From: Tessaracoccus caeni
GTDB lineage: Bacteria > Actinomycetota > Actinomycetes > Propionibacteriales > Propionibacteriaceae
Assembly: GCF_029211185.1 (NCBI RefSeq)
Contig: NZ_JARGDO010000016.1
Coordinates: 1 to 64,000, forward strand
Direction of reading: 5' to 3'
DNA: 64,000 bases
The notes beneath the pieces are model-generated. The model saw nothing but the letters and a program-made list of their open reading frames with translations. It had not been told where the DNA came from and made no database searches. Both the position numbers and the translations under genes were made by a program. The stretch's first letter is position 1. The number at the start of each line of letters is the position of its first letter. Shown here piece after piece: positions 16,131 through 25,869 of the stretch.

Positions 16131-16928
16131 CTACCGGCTCCAGATACGGCTGCCCTTTTCGACGGGGCGTGGCGCGCCCTGACGCCACAGCCGCTGCCAG
16201 CGAGGCGCCACCTCGGGTTCGTCGGGCTCCGTGACGCTGCGCCGACGCTCGACGTCCCACCAGGACAGATCGCCCTCGGTGACGAGCCGCTCGACGCGGG
16301 AGCCCAGCAGCTCGGTGGCGTCGGCGAGGTTGCGGCCGCGCACGTAGATGGGGGCGCCGAACCGGATCGAGACCTTGGGCTTGGTGCTGAGGGCGAGTCG
16401 CAGGATCTCCCGCAGGCCCACCGTGCCGACCAGGCCGACGGGCACGAGCGCCACGTTGTGCTGGCTGGCCAGCGACGCGGCCTCCGAGTCGAACTCGCCG
16501 ACGAGCCGGCCGCCCGACGGGTGCTCCGACATCACGACGGCGTTCTTGCCCTTGCTCAGCGCACGGCTGGGCTGCTGCAGCCGCGGGCGGAGCCGCCCGG
16601 GCAAGGACATGCGGAGGATCTGGTAGCCCAGCTGTCCGCAGTGGTTCACGCCGAAGACGAACGGCGTCTGGAGGCCGGTGAGCGCGTCGGCGCCGACCAC
16701 CTCGAAGTCGACGCGTAGGTTCAGCCAGCCCGTGATGTGCGGGGCGAGCACATCGGAAAGGCTCACCCGAAGGTCGCGCGACTCGCGCGGCGGCGCTCCG
16801 GTAGGAGGCTTGGTGCGACCGCCCCATCCGGAGCGGGCGAAGCGGACGAGGTCTCCGGGCAGCGTCACGCGCGGACCGCGTCGCTTGGGCCGGTCCAGCG
16901 CCCAGGTGCTGAGTTCGCGCGCCATCAT
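16131..16928 (-). CDS. Lysophospholipid acyltransferase-like protein (LPLAT/PlsC superfamily)
   Basis: 265 residues. The C-terminal half has the family pattern VALVPVGLVGTVGLREIL, KPKVSIRFGAPIYVRGRNL and a closing helix RVERLV. The expected HX4D motif is weak: VNHCGQLGYQ has the His but no Asp at the fifth position, and the glycerophosphate-binding motif appears only as MSEHPSGG. Acyl transfer is therefore probable from fold but not certain. ATG at 16928 overlaps the upstream stop (ATGA). It is the last gene of a three-gene set after a fatty acyl-CoA reductase and a LarA-like protein, so a lipid substrate is likely. Confidence 0.7.
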   Translation of the reverse strand: MMARELSTWALDRPKRRGPRVTLPGDLVRFARSGWGGRTKPPTGAPPRESRDLRVSLSDVLAPHITGWLNLRVDFEVVGADALTGLQTPFVFGVNHCGQLGYQILRMSLPGRLRPRLQQPSRALSKGKNAVVMSEHPSGGRLVGEFDSEAASLASQHNVALVPVGLVGTVGLREILRLALSTKPKVSIRFGAPIYVRGRNLADATELLGSRVERLVTEGDLSWWDVERRRSVTEPDEPEVAPRWQRLWRQGAPRPVEKGSRIWSR

Positions 16929-18445
16929 CGCACCACGCCCAGCACCTGTCCGGGGCCACGCAGGTAGGTGATCGCGGGGTGCGAGCCGACCGAGTCGGAG
17001 GCGATCTCCAGCGCATCGGCGTAGGTGGAGGCCGCGCGATGGCCGAGCAGCGCCGCCGTGCGCCGGTTGCCGCCCACCCAGATCACCTGGCCGAGGTTCT
17101 TGCCGGCCTCGGCGATGCGATACCAGGTCTGGAAGGTCTGCAGCGGGTGGTCGGAGAAGTCCTTGCGGTAGAGATCGAGGTACCACTCGTCCGAGCAGGC
17201 CTTGTCCTCGAAGGAGGCCCGGATCTCGTCGGGATCGGTGGTGGCGGGCAGCACCGTCGCGAAGAAGTCGGACGCGGCGGCCTGGCGACGGTTCGAGAAG
17301 CGCGGCGCCAGCGGGTGGAAGGCGATCAACGACGCGCCCTCCCGCGCCAGCGGCTTATCGTCGTGGCAGCCGGCGAGCTGCACCAGGGCCCGGTTGGCGG
17401 CGCCGATCGGCGAGCCATCGGGATCGCCTTCGTCGAAGGTGGCGCCCCACACGGAGGTGACCAGCACGTCGGCCTGTCCCTTGACCTCCACGGCGTTCGC
17501 GACGCGCCACGCCTCCCGGGCCTGGGAGACGACCTGCTCCGCCGCGCCGCCGATCACGTCGAGCACCGCGTAGTCGGCGATCTGCTGACCGTAGAGCTGC
17601 TGGGTGCCCTGCCTTGGCAGCGCTGCGACCAGCTGCCGCGCGCCGGCGAAGGCCAGCTGATCGCCGATCCGCCACTCCCACTCGCGCTTGGCGGCGAACC
17701 GCAGCGACGGCACGGGAAGCGGCTGGCCCAGAACCGCCTCTACGGCGAACCGGTTGACCGCCGTCTCGACGACGCCCGCCACCTGGTCGGCGACGGCGCG
17801 GGAGGCACCCGGCGCACCGACGGCGCGCAGCGTGGCCACGTCGACCAGTCCGGTGGCGAAGGCGGAACCGTCACGGCTCGACGCCCGCGCGCCGACGCTG
17901 ACCACCAGATCCGACTCGGCGACGCGACGGTTCAGCCTCACCGAGACGCCGTCGACCTCGCCGATCTCGACCAGATCGTCAGCCGTGGCGTCGTGGCTGG
18001 TGATGAGCCCGTCGGGGAGGAAGGAGGTGGCGACCCGCTCCCCCAGCGCACGCGTGATCTCAGGCACGCTCCATCGCTTGGCCAGGCCGTTGGCGATGAC
18101 GATCTGCACGTCCTCGACGCCCGCCCGGGCGGCCAGTTCCAGCACCCGCTCGACGATGCTGCGCCGCACGTCGAAACGCATGCGGGGCTGCAGCTGCGGC
18201 TCCTCCAGCACGACGATGGTGAGCGTCGTGGACGGCGCGAGCACCCCCGCGAGCGGCTCGATCCCGAGCGGCGCATCCAGCGCGGCGTCGATCAGATCCA
18301 CCGGGTTGGCCGAGGCGACGGCGTCGGCGGGATAGATCACCTTGGTGCCCAGGCCGAAGCGCTCCAGCCGGATGCCGGCGCCTGCCATGGTCAGCAGCGC
18401 CGGGGTCTTGTCGTCCACCTCGAGGACGAAACCGGGACGAGACAT
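16925..18445 (-). CDS. LarA-like (lactate racemase N-terminal domain / DUF2088) protein
   Basis: 506 residues. The segment TSHDATADDLVEIGEVDGVSVRLNRRVAESDLVVSVG follows the LarA N-domain pattern (H-D-x4-D-D-L-x-x-L-G ... N-R-R-V-x-E-A-D-L), and VLEEPQLQPRMR with VLELAARAGVEDVQIVIANG matches its start. LarA uses a nickel-pincer cofactor to racemise alpha-hydroxy acids, but no larB, larC or larE gene is in the window. The remaining half resembles the family's second domain only loosely. The frame is open back to 20077, but GAGGAGATCA directly precedes ATG at 18445. It lies between the reductase and acyltransferase genes and may act on a related acyl or hydroxyacyl intermediate (inference). Confidence 0.75.
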   Translation of the reverse strand: MSRPGFVLEVDDKTPALLTMAGAGIRLERFGLGTKVIYPADAVASANPVDLIDAALDAPLGIEPLAGVLAPSTTLTIVVLEEPQLQPRMRFDVRRSIVERVLELAARAGVEDVQIVIANGLAKRWSVPEITRALGERVATSFLPDGLITSHDATADDLVEIGEVDGVSVRLNRRVAESDLVVSVGARASSRDGSAFATGLVDVATLRAVGAPGASRAVADQVAGVVETAVNRFAVEAVLGQPLPVPSLRFAAKREWEWRIGDQLAFAGARQLVAALPRQGTQQLYGQQIADYAVLDVIGGAAEQVVSQAREAWRVANAVEVKGQADVLVTSVWGATFDEGDPDGSPIGAANRALVQLAGCHDDKPLAREGASLIAFHPLAPRFSNRRQAAASDFFATVLPATTDPDEIRASFEDKACSDEWYLDLYRKDFSDHPLQTFQTWYRIAEAGKNLGQVIWVGGNRRTAALLGHRAASTYADALEIASDSVGSHPAITYLRGPGQVLGVVR

Positions 18446-18480
18446 TGATCTCCTCAGTCTTTCTTTTGGGGCGGCGCCGC

Positions 18481-20829
18481 CTAGATGGCGGGCATCTTCC
18501 AGCGCGGGATCGGGGACATGGAGGACCATTCGACGATGGACCAGCCGCTCTGCCGGGCGGCGCGCATCAGCGGCACGTCGGGGCTCACGGCGACGGGGTT
18601 GCCGACGGCGCGCAGCATGGGCAGGTCCACGTGGCTGTCGGCGTAGCCATAGGACTGCGAGAGGTCGATCTCGTGCAGCTTGGCGTAGTGGTTGAGCCAC
18701 GCGGAGCGCGACTCGCCGACCATCGGCGGCCCACTCAGGAAGCCCGTGCACAGGCCCTGATCGTCGGTGGCGAGGTCGGCCGCGACGATGGTGTCGAACA
18801 AGCCCTCGAACGGGCGCGTGAGCGGCCGGATCACGCCGGTGATCAGGATGGTGGTGTGCCCCGCGTCGCGGTGCTCGCGGATGCGGCGAATCGCCTCCGG
18901 CGACATCCGGTCGAGGATCAGGGGCGCCAGGCGCTCGTCGACGTAGTCCTCCAGGGCAGCCAGGTCGGCACCGGCGTAACGTCGGTAGATGGAGCGGAGG
19001 AAGACACCGCGATCCCGACGCTCCGCACCAAGGTAGGTGGGCAGCTTCCCGATCACGGTGGCCAGCTCCCGCACCCGGCCGAGCGGGCTGAGTTCTGGCA
19101 GGCGAGCCCAGAGATAGGTCTCCACCACGTTGGTGGCCATCACGGTGCCGTCCAGGTCGAAGGCCGCAAGAACGGTGCCGGGCTCGGCGGGCCGCAGCCG
19201 CTTGAAGGTGGTGGCGCTGGCCTTGCGTCGCTTGCGAGCCGCCTCCAGCCGGCGCACCGGGTCGGTGATCGCCGGCACGTGCACCTCTTGCAGGTAGTGC
19301 GTCCAGTCGAAGGAGCCCGAGTCGAAGCCGAACTTCTCCTTGTCGTCCTCGTGCAGCGAGTGGTGCAGCGCGAGCGTGCAGTCGTCGACGAAGTGCAACT
19401 CGGACTGCAGATACTCGCCGTACAGCGTCAGGTACTTGTTGAGGAACTCGAGCTGCTTGTCGGTCTTGTCGATCTGCGTCGCGACGTTGCGGGTCAGCGT
19501 GCTGCGCGGCGCGAAGGTGAGCGCCCGGTTGGCGACCCGGGTGGCGACGCCGCCCAGCTTCATCAGCCGCTCCACGGGTTCCGCACCGGGGAAGTTCCAG
19601 GTGGACAGCGGCGTCGAGCCTTGACCGGACACATAGGGGTGATTCTCGAAGTAGGCCCGGATGTGCTCGTAGATGCCGCGGAAGGTCAGCGGATTCCGCG
19701 CTCCGGAGCTGCAGTGGTAGAACTCGGGCTCGCCGACCTTGGGCTGCGTCGCACACACCGCGACGATGGCGTTGACGACGAAATCGCAGGGGATGATGTC
19801 GATCACGGCGTCGGGCGAGGCCGGGAACTCGGGAAGCTGGCCGCGACCGTAGGCCAGGATGATCGGGTCGGCCATCTTGAAGCCCTCGATCCACCCTGGG
19901 AAGGGGGCAAGCAACGACGACTCGACGATGGCGGGGCGTACCACGGAGATCTGGATGTCCTTGCCCATGTCGGCCACCACGCGCTCGCCCATCGCCTTGG
20001 CGAAGGTGTAGACGTCGGTCCAGCCCAGCGAGCGCGCGCGCTCGGTGCCCGCGGCCACCAGCTCGGCCTTGACCCATTCCTGGCGACGGCGCTCGGTGTC
20101 CTCGGAGGTGGTGAGGTAGCCCGCCTGGCGGTGCAGCTTCTCCGCCTGCTTGCGCAGGATGGTGAGCTGCTCGGAGCTGCGGGAGCGCGCCTCGACGTGC
20201 TCCTTCATGGCCAGCGCCGACGCGGCCTCCTTGTCGTAGTCGACGTCGTGGATGTGCGCGGCCTCGGGGATCGCGCCGCGACGCCGACCCGCCGTGTAGG
20301 CCGTCGAGATGTGCACGTAGTGCGGGATCCGCTCCAGGTTGCCGTCCGCGTCGGAGCAGGACTCCAGGAAGCGGCTGAGCAGCGCCTTGGTGCCCACCAC
20401 GTTGGTCATGAAGGCCTGGTCGATGGGCGGGTCGAAGGACACGTCGCCGGCGCAGTGCACCAGCACGTCGATGTCGCGGGGCAGCTCTGGCACCTGCGGC
20501 AGATCGCCCTCGATCACCTGGACGCGCTCGGCCATCAGCTTCTCGACGCCACCGGACGCCTCGACGATGCCCTTGAAGATCTTCTTAGCGAGCAGTCCCT
20601 GCACCCGCCGCTCGGCGGTGAGCGAGCCCTTGCGTCGCACCAAGACAGCGGTCTTGGTGTCGGGGCAGTCGCTGAGGAAGCGCCACAGCATCTGTTCGCC
20701 GATGAAGCCGGTGACGCCGGTCATGGCGATCTTCTTGCCGGCCAGCAGATCCGCGATCCTGCCTTCCAGCAGCGGCGGCGTGTGCAGCGTGCGGGCCTGA
20801 CCGAACGTCGATGCCGGTGGCTTAACCAT
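18481..20829 (-). CDS. Fatty acyl-CoA reductase fused to a HAD-IB phosphatase
   Basis: 782 residues. N-terminal extended-SDR/NAD_binding_4 domain: GVTGFIG nucleotide loop (about 38-44), [17 protein letters not shown] and YTFAKAMGE with the catalytic Tyr-x-x-x-Lys (about 273), as in fatty acyl-CoA reductases. The C-terminal third is a HAD-IB phosphatase: [11 protein letters not shown] (nucleophile Asp near 553), [10 protein letters not shown], and [11 protein letters not shown]. The reductase half would reduce acyl-CoA to aldehyde or alcohol. The HAD half would dephosphorylate a lipid or head-group phosphate. ATG at 20829 overlaps the end of priA by 8 bases, so it belongs to the same transcript. 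With the downstream LarA-like and LPLAT genes it suggests a modified-lipid pathway (ether lipid, plasmalogen or fatty alcohol), which is inference. Confidence 0.85.
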   Translation of the reverse strand: MVKPPASTFGQARTLHTPPLLEGRIADLLAGKKIAMTGVTGFIGEQMLWRFLSDCPDTKTAVLVRRKGSLTAERRVQGLLAKKIFKGIVEASGGVEKLMAERVQVIEGDLPQVPELPRDIDVLVHCAGDVSFDPPIDQAFMTNVVGTKALLSRFLESCSDADGNLERIPHYVHISTAYTAGRRRGAIPEAAHIHDVDYDKEAASALAMKEHVEARSRSSEQLTILRKQAEKLHRQAGYLTTSEDTERRRQEWVKAELVAAGTERARSLGWTDVYTFAKAMGERVVADMGKDIQISVVRPAIVESSLLAPFPGWIEGFKMADPIILAYGRGQLPEFPASPDAVIDIIPCDFVVNAIVAVCATQPKVGEPEFYHCSSGARNPLTFRGIYEHIRAYFENHPYVSGQGSTPLSTWNFPGAEPVERLMKLGGVATRVANRALTFAPRSTLTRNVATQIDKTDKQLEFLNKYLTLYGEYLQSELHFVDDCTLALHHSLHEDDKEKFGFDSGSFDWTHYLQEVHVPAITDPVRRLEAARKRRKASATTFKRLRPAEPGTVLAAFDLDGTVMATNVVETYLWARLPELSPLGRVRELATVIGKLPTYLGAERRDRGVFLRSIYRRYAGADLAALEDYVDERLAPLILDRMSPEAIRRIREHRDAGHTTILITGVIRPLTRPFEGLFDTIVAADLATDDQGLCTGFLSGPPMVGESRSAWLNHYAKLHEIDLSQSYGYADSHVDLPMLRAVGNPVAVSPDVPLMRAARQSGWSIVEWSSMSPIPRWKMPAI

Positions 20830-21562
20830 GCGCGGACTCCCCTCTGGCCACCCGCAGCGCGTCTGCGAGGGTGAAGTTGCCAACATACAATGCGGTGCCG
20901 ATGATCGCGCCCTCGACGCCCAGGGGAACCAGCTCCCGCAGCGCCGCCAGATCGTCGAGCTGAGAGATCCCGCCGGAGGCCACCACCTTGGCGTCGCCGC
21001 GGTCGCAGACCTTGCGGAGCAGCTCGTAGTTCGGACCCGAGAGCATGCCGTCGGAGGCGACGTCGGTCACGACGAAGCGCTGGCAGCCGGCTGCGGCGAG
21101 GCGGTCGACGGTCTCTTCCCAGGGTCCGCCCTCGGTGGTCCAGCCGCGGCCGGCCACCTTGCCGTCCCGCACGTCGATGGCGATCGCGATCCGGTCGCCA
21201 TGGCGACGCAGCGCCTGCTCGCACCATTCCGGGTTCTCCAGGGCGGCGGTGCCGATGTTGACGCGGCGGCAGCCGGTGGACAGCGCGCGCTCCAGCGACG
21301 CATCGTCGCGGATGCCTCCGGTGAGTTCGACGTTGATGCCCACCTCGGCGATCATCCGGGCCAGTACCTCGGCATTGGAGCCGCGGCCGAAGGCGGCATC
21401 GAGGTCGACCATATGCAGCCACTCGGCGCCCTCGTCGCGCCAGCGAAGCGCTGCGGTGAGCGGGTCGCCGAACTCCTTCTGCGTGCCGGCTATGCCTTGC
21501 ACCAGCTGGACGGCCTGGCCGCCCTGCACGTCGACGGCGGGCAACAACTCCAATGCGTTCAC
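20822..21562 (-). CDS. priA: Phosphoribosyl isomerase PriA (HisA/TrpF bifunctional type)
   Basis: 246 residues, (beta/alpha)8 barrel. Active-site acids in [14 protein letters not shown] and [10 protein letters not shown], phosphate loops [18 protein letters not shown] and GAIIGTALY. Actinobacterial HisA homologues with the [18 protein letters not shown] loop generally also perform the TrpF reaction, linking histidine and tryptophan synthesis. Here it is separated from hisHBCD by 13 kb of unrelated genes. It is the first gene of the minus-strand lipid-like operon. Confidence 0.93.
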   Translation of the reverse strand: MNALELLPAVDVQGGQAVQLVQGIAGTQKEFGDPLTAALRWRDEGAEWLHMVDLDAAFGRGSNAEVLARMIAEVGINVELTGGIRDDASLERALSTGCRRVNIGTAALENPEWCEQALRRHGDRIAIAIDVRDGKVAGRGWTTEGGPWEETVDRLAAAGCQRFVVTDVASDGMLSGPNYELLRKVCDRGDAKVVASGGISQLDDLAALRELVPLGVEGAIIGTALYVGNFTLADALRVARGESAHG

Positions 21563-21617
21563 GAGGCCATACCTTATCCGACCCCGGTGGATACCCAGGA
21601 GACCTCGCGCGGCTTCC

Positions 21618-22784
21618 TTATGTTTCTCTGCGACGCGTCGGCGACGCGCCGGCGCGCGAGACCAGTTGCTCCACCAGACGGTCGCGCATCCGGTCGATCG
21701 CCACCATCATCGCGCCGTCGCGCACGGCGGTCTCGGAGTCGGGGCTGAGCAGCACTTTCGGGGCGGTCAGACTGACCTCCCGGATCTCCTTCTCGAACAC
21801 GTCTCGCAGGCTCTGTCCGGCCTGGGCGAGCGGCCCTCCCACGAGCACCGTGTCGGGGTCGAGGGCCAACACGATGGGACGCAGCCCGTGGGCGACGCAG
21901 GTGGCCATCTGCGTAGTGACCTCTTGAGCCTCCGGATCGCCCTGACCCGCGTCGCGATAGATCTGATGAACGGAGCGACCGAGCCGCTCGATTCCGGTCC
22001 ACAGCGCGCGTTCCGCCTCGTGGAACTTGTTGTCGGATTCGAGGTACACCTCGCCGGCCGCACCGTGGGCGCCCTCGAGGATCTGCCCCTCGATCACGAT
22101 GCCGCAGCCCACCGAGACGTTCATGTGCACGGCCAGCACCAGGCCGACTTCGGCACCCGACGCGGACGCCCGGCGGTACATCCACTCGGCGGCGAGCTTG
22201 GCGTCGTTGCGCACCACGATGTCGGCCTCCGGCCAGCGAGACAGGATGGGCGCGCGGATGGCCTCGATCGTCGCGGGATCGCCGAGCTCCGGATGCCGGC
22301 TCGAGTGCACCACGCCGCCCTGGTGCACGATGCCCATCACCGCGATCACGGCTCCCATCGTCGTCGTGCGACGACCGTCGATCGTGCGCTCGAGGACGGC
22401 CGCCACCTGCTGCGCGAGCGGGACGCCCGTGACGAGGTCTTCGCGCTCGGTCAGGATCACCCGCCCGAACACGTCGGCCACGGCCACCTCGACCCAGTGG
22501 AAGCCCACCACGACCACGCAGAGCTCATGATGCTCGGGCAGCGGACGGTAGACGCTGAGCGGGCGCCCGATCCCCGAGGCCGGCCGATCCGAGCCGTGGG
22601 TCACCAGACCGATGGCCGTCATGAGCCGAAGGGTCTGCGTGAGGGTCGGGCGCGACAGCCCCGTCAGATCCACGAGTTCGCTGAGCGCCACCGAGCTCTC
22701 GTCCGCGAAAACGGCGTCGACGACAGTGCGCGTGTTGGCCTCCCGTATCCCGGCCAACGACGAATGGGTGCTGCTCCGCGCCAT
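21618..22784 (-). CDS. ROK-family transcriptional regulator
   Basis: 388 residues. N-terminal winged helix (about 15-70: [31 protein letters not shown]) followed by a ROK/ASKHA sugar-kinase-like domain with [31 protein letters not shown]. The usual zinc-binding CGxxGCxE cluster is not visible, and the kinase catalytic motif is weak, so it is a sugar-responsive repressor rather than a kinase. It is transcribed divergently from the ABC sugar-uptake genes (22908 onward), which it very probably controls. ATG at 22784. Confidence 0.88.
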   Translation of the reverse strand: MARSSTHSSLAGIREANTRTVVDAVFADESSVALSELVDLTGLSRPTLTQTLRLMTAIGLVTHGSDRPASGIGRPLSVYRPLPEHHELCVVVVGFHWVEVAVADVFGRVILTEREDLVTGVPLAQQVAAVLERTIDGRRTTTMGAVIAVMGIVHQGGVVHSSRHPELGDPATIEAIRAPILSRWPEADIVVRNDAKLAAEWMYRRASASGAEVGLVLAVHMNVSVGCGIVIEGQILEGAHGAAGEVYLESDNKFHEAERALWTGIERLGRSVHQIYRDAGQGDPEAQEVTTQMATCVAHGLRPIVLALDPDTVLVGGPLAQAGQSLRDVFEKEIREVSLTAPKVLLSPDSETAVRDGAMMVAIDRMRDRLVEQLVSRAGASPTRRRET

Positions 22785-22907
22785 GGCGACATGGTAGCGG
22801 TCCGTAACGCGACTTTTACAGACCCCTTGCGAAACCCCCTTTTATATCTGCAATACTGTCGCCATCGACCATCAGAGAGGTGGCGATTGCACACGATGGA
22901 GTTGCAC
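22785..22907 (+). promoter_or_regulatory. Divergent control region between the ROK regulator and the ABC operon
   Basis: A short AT-rich tract (TTTTATATCTGCAATACT near 22840-22857) with TTGCGA at 22827 could form the ABC promoter. Short arms TCGCCA (22859-22864) and TGGCGA (22881-22886) flank the leader. I cannot single out the ROK operator. Confidence 0.35.
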
Positions 22908-24158
22908 ATGAAGAAGTGGAAGTCAGTGGCAGCCGGTCTCGCCGCGGTCGCGCTGCTCGCGACGGGCTGCGGTGGTTCCGGCGACGACAAGGGCGGAGAC
23001 GCCTCGGCCCTCGACATCTGGTTGCCGCCGCTCGCGGTGGACAACGTCGACGCCGAGCTCTGGGAGGACATCCTGAAGCCCTTCGAGGAGGACAACGGCA
23101 TCGACGTCAACGTCACGATCGTCCCCTGGGACGCGTTTGAGACGAAGTACCTGACGGGCGTCTCGTCCGGCCAGGGCCCGGACGTCGGCTACATGTACAC
23201 CGAGATGATCGGCGACTACATCGCCAAGGATCAGATCGTGGCGCTCGACGACAAGGTCACCGACGCGCAGCGCGAGAACCTGATCTTCCTCGACCGGGGC
23301 GAGATCAACGGCTCGCAGATGATGATGCCCTTCGTCGTGGGCGGCGCGCGCGTGCTGTTCTACAACAAGGAGCTCTTCGCCAAGGCCGGCATCACCGAGC
23401 CGCCGGCGAACTGGGACGATCTGGTCGAGGTGTCCCTCGCCCTTCGTGAAGCCGGCATCGAGCCGCTGGCCATGCCCTGGGGCGACCCCAACCGCGGCTC
23501 CATGAACGCGCAGTTCTTCCCGTTCGTCTGGCAGGCCGGCGGCCAGCTGTTCGAGGCCGACGGCTCCGCCACCAAGTTCGACAGCCCGGAGATGCTGAAG
23601 GCCGCGGAGTACCTGAAGCGGCTGAAGGACGAGGGCGTCATCGGTGACTCGGTCACCGGCCTCACCACGGAGGTCGCCCGCAAGACCTTCGAGAGTGGCG
23701 ACGTCGCGATGTACATCGCCTCCGAGGCCGACGCCCCCTACTTCGACAACGCGGGCATCGACTACGGCTTCGTGATCTCGCTGACCGATCAGCAGCAGGG
23801 CACCTTCATCGCCCTCGACTCGCTGGTGATGCTGAAGGGATGCTCCGACCAGGAGGCCTGCTACAAGCTGATGAGCTTCATCACGGAGGGTCCGCAGATG
23901 ACCAAGTTCCATGCGAAGACCAACTTCCCGCCGATCGGCCGCGACGAGCAGAGCAACTACCCCGAGGAGATGCTGGCCATCTACACGGAGAACACCGACA
24001 TGCTCTACCCGCTGCCGGTGGTGGCGAACGGGCCGGCGGCCTACAACACGCTGTACTCCAACCTGCAGCAGATGCTGGGCGGCAGCAAGACGCCCGAGCA
24101 GGCTCTGGCCGACGCCGCGGCCGAGGGCAACACCGCTTTGTCCCAAGGCGTCCAGTGA
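22908..24158 (+). CDS. Sugar ABC transporter substrate-binding lipoprotein
   Basis: 416 residues. Signal peptide MKKWKSVAAGLAAVALLATG with the lipobox LATGC, so Cys20 is lipid-anchored. The body is a CUT1-type extracellular solute-binding protein: LKPFEEDNGIDVNVTIVPWD, GPDVGYMYTEM, RVLFYNKELFAKAGITEPPANWDDL and MYIASE. It captures a carbohydrate outside the membrane for the two permeases that follow. ATG at 22908 has GGAG 6 bases upstream. An ATG at 22896 would add four residues. No ATP-binding subunit lies nearby, so a shared MsiK-type ATPase is probable, as in many actinobacterial CUT1 systems. Confidence 0.92.
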   Translation: MKKWKSVAAGLAAVALLATGCGGSGDDKGGDASALDIWLPPLAVDNVDAELWEDILKPFEEDNGIDVNVTIVPWDAFETKYLTGVSSGQGPDVGYMYTEMIGDYIAKDQIVALDDKVTDAQRENLIFLDRGEINGSQMMMPFVVGGARVLFYNKELFAKAGITEPPANWDDLVEVSLALREAGIEPLAMPWGDPNRGSMNAQFFPFVWQAGGQLFEADGSATKFDSPEMLKAAEYLKRLKDEGVIGDSVTGLTTEVARKTFESGDVAMYIASEADAPYFDNAGIDYGFVISLTDQQQGTFIALDSLVMLKGCSDQEACYKLMSFITEGPQMTKFHAKTNFPPIGRDEQSNYPEEMLAIYTENTDMLYPLPVVANGPAAYNTLYSNLQQMLGGSKTPEQALADAAAEGNTALSQGVQ

Positions 24159-25057
24159 GCGTGACCGCCACGCATAGCAGGGGGCGCCGCTCCGGCCTCA
24201 ACCGCTGGGGCGGCGCCCTCTACGTCCTGCCGTCGCTCGCGATCCTCTGCCTGATCGCGCTCGCCCCGATCGTGTACTCCGCCTACCTGTCGTTCACCAA
24301 CTACGACGTGCTGGGCGACCCGATCTTCACCGGGGCGGCGAACTACGAGCGGCTCATCGCCGATGCCAACTTCTGGTCGGCGCTCAAGAACACCGCGATC
24401 TTCACCCTGATCTCGGTGCCCCTGCAGATGTTCATCCCGATGGTGCTGGCCGAGGTGCTGGCGCGCTACTCGGGGCACGGCTTCTCGCAGGTGGTGCGCT
24501 CGGTGCTGTTCGTGCCCGTGGTGGCGTCGATGATCCTGATCGGCACGGTGTGGCAGTTCATGCTGGCCCCCAAGACCGGCTTCTTCAACACCATGCTGAC
24601 CGCGATGGGGATGGACGAGGTGAACTTCCTCGGCCGTCCGTGGCTGGCGCTGGTGTGCGTCGCTCTGGTGAGCGTCTGGAAGAACATCGGATACTTCCTT
24701 GTGCTGTTCTACGCCGGCGTGCTGGACATTCCCGCGGAGCAGTTCGAGGCCGCTCGGGTCGACGGGGCCACCGCGATCCAGCAGTTCTTCCACATCACGC
24801 TGCCAGGGCTGCGTCCGGTGGTCCTGTTGTGCACGGTGTTGGCCACCATCTGGTCCTTCCAGGCCTTCGACCTGGTCTACGCCATGACCGGAGGCGGACC
24901 GGGTGGCGCCACCACGACCCTCGTGATGGCCATCTACTCGGCCGGCTTCCAGTCGTTCCAGATGGGCTATGCCTCGGCGATCGCCATGGTGCTGCTCGTC
25001 GTCGTGCTGCTGATCTCGATCGTGCAGCGCCTGCTCCTCGGAAGGGGTGACAAGTGA
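24155..25057 (+). CDS. Sugar ABC transporter permease (MalF type)
   Basis: 300 residues, six TM helices, with the cytoplasmic EAA loop EQFEAARVDGATAIQQFFHITLPGLRP that docks the ATPase. GTG start overlaps the binding-protein stop as GTGA. CUT1 family. Forms the membrane channel with the next gene product. Confidence 0.93.
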   Translation: MSVTATHSRGRRSGLNRWGGALYVLPSLAILCLIALAPIVYSAYLSFTNYDVLGDPIFTGAANYERLIADANFWSALKNTAIFTLISVPLQMFIPMVLAEVLARYSGHGFSQVVRSVLFVPVVASMILIGTVWQFMLAPKTGFFNTMLTAMGMDEVNFLGRPWLALVCVALVSVWKNIGYFLVLFYAGVLDIPAEQFEAARVDGATAIQQFFHITLPGLRPVVLLCTVLATIWSFQAFDLVYAMTGGGPGGATTTLVMAIYSAGFQSFQMGYASAIAMVLLVVVLLISIVQRLLLGRGDK

Positions 25058-25866
25058 TGGGACGCAAGATCGGCATGACGGTGCTCTACCTGGTGATCGC
25101 GGTCCTGCTCGCACTGGCGGTGCTGCCGTTCGTGCTGATGGTGATCACAGCCATCCAGGAGACCACCACGCTGCGCTTCACCGTCGACTTCGACAAGGTG
25201 ACGCTGGCCAACTTCGTGAAGCTGTTCACGGTGCATGACTTCGGGTCGGCGCTGACGACGTCCATCGTCGTGGTGGTGATCGCGGTGGTGCTGAACAACG
25301 TCGTCTGCTCGTTGGCGGCCTTCGCGTTCGCGTTCAAGCCGTTCCCTGGCAGCGGGGCCGTGTTCAGCCTCTACCTGGCGACGATGATGGTGCCCGCGCA
25401 GGTGACCATGATCCCGATGTTCATCATGTTCCGCGAGATGGGGATCCTCGGCGGCTATCTGTCGCTGGCGCTGCCTGTGGTCAACGCGTTCGGGGTGTTC
25501 CTGATGCGCCAGTTCATGACGTCCATCCCGCCGAGCCTGCTGGAGGCGGCACGGATCGACGGTGCCCATGACCTGCGGATCTTCTGGTCGATCATCGTGC
25601 CCGCGATCAAGCCGGTCCTGATCGCGCTGACGGTGTTCACCTTCCTGACCACCTGGAACGACTTCCTGTGGCCGTTGGTCTCCCAGCAGTCGGGCGAGAA
25701 CGTCACCCTGACCCTCGCCGTCTCCCAGCTCAAGGGCTCTTTCCAGACCCAGTATGGGATGGTGATGGCCGGCACGACGATCGCCTTCCTCGTGCCGTTC
25801 CTGGTCTACGTGTTCCTGCAGCGTCAATTCGTCGAGGGCGTCACCGCCTCCGGCATGAAAGGATGA
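25054..25866 (+). CDS. Sugar ABC transporter permease (MalG type)
   Basis: 270 residues, six TM helices, EAA loop as LLEAARIDGAHDLRIFWSIIVPAIKP, and MRQFMTSIPPSL before it as in MalG-type permeases. GTG at 25054 overlaps the previous stop (GTGA). ATG at 25057 is the next codon and equally possible. Confidence 0.93.
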   Translation: MMGRKIGMTVLYLVIAVLLALAVLPFVLMVITAIQETTTLRFTVDFDKVTLANFVKLFTVHDFGSALTTSIVVVVIAVVLNNVVCSLAAFAFAFKPFPGSGAVFSLYLATMMVPAQVTMIPMFIMFREMGILGGYLSLALPVVNAFGVFLMRQFMTSIPPSLLEAARIDGAHDLRIFWSIIVPAIKPVLIALTVFTFLTTWNDFLWPLVSQQSGENVTLTLAVSQLKGSFQTQYGMVMAGTTIAFLVPFLVYVFLQRQFVEGVTASGMKG

Positions 25867-25869
25867 TCC

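Noticed and set aside
18446..20077. N-terminal extension of the LarA-like gene to a 1,050-residue protein
   Set aside because: The extension is an Arg/Gly-rich shadow of the reductase-HAD gene on the same strand, and a good ribosome site directly precedes ATG at 18445.
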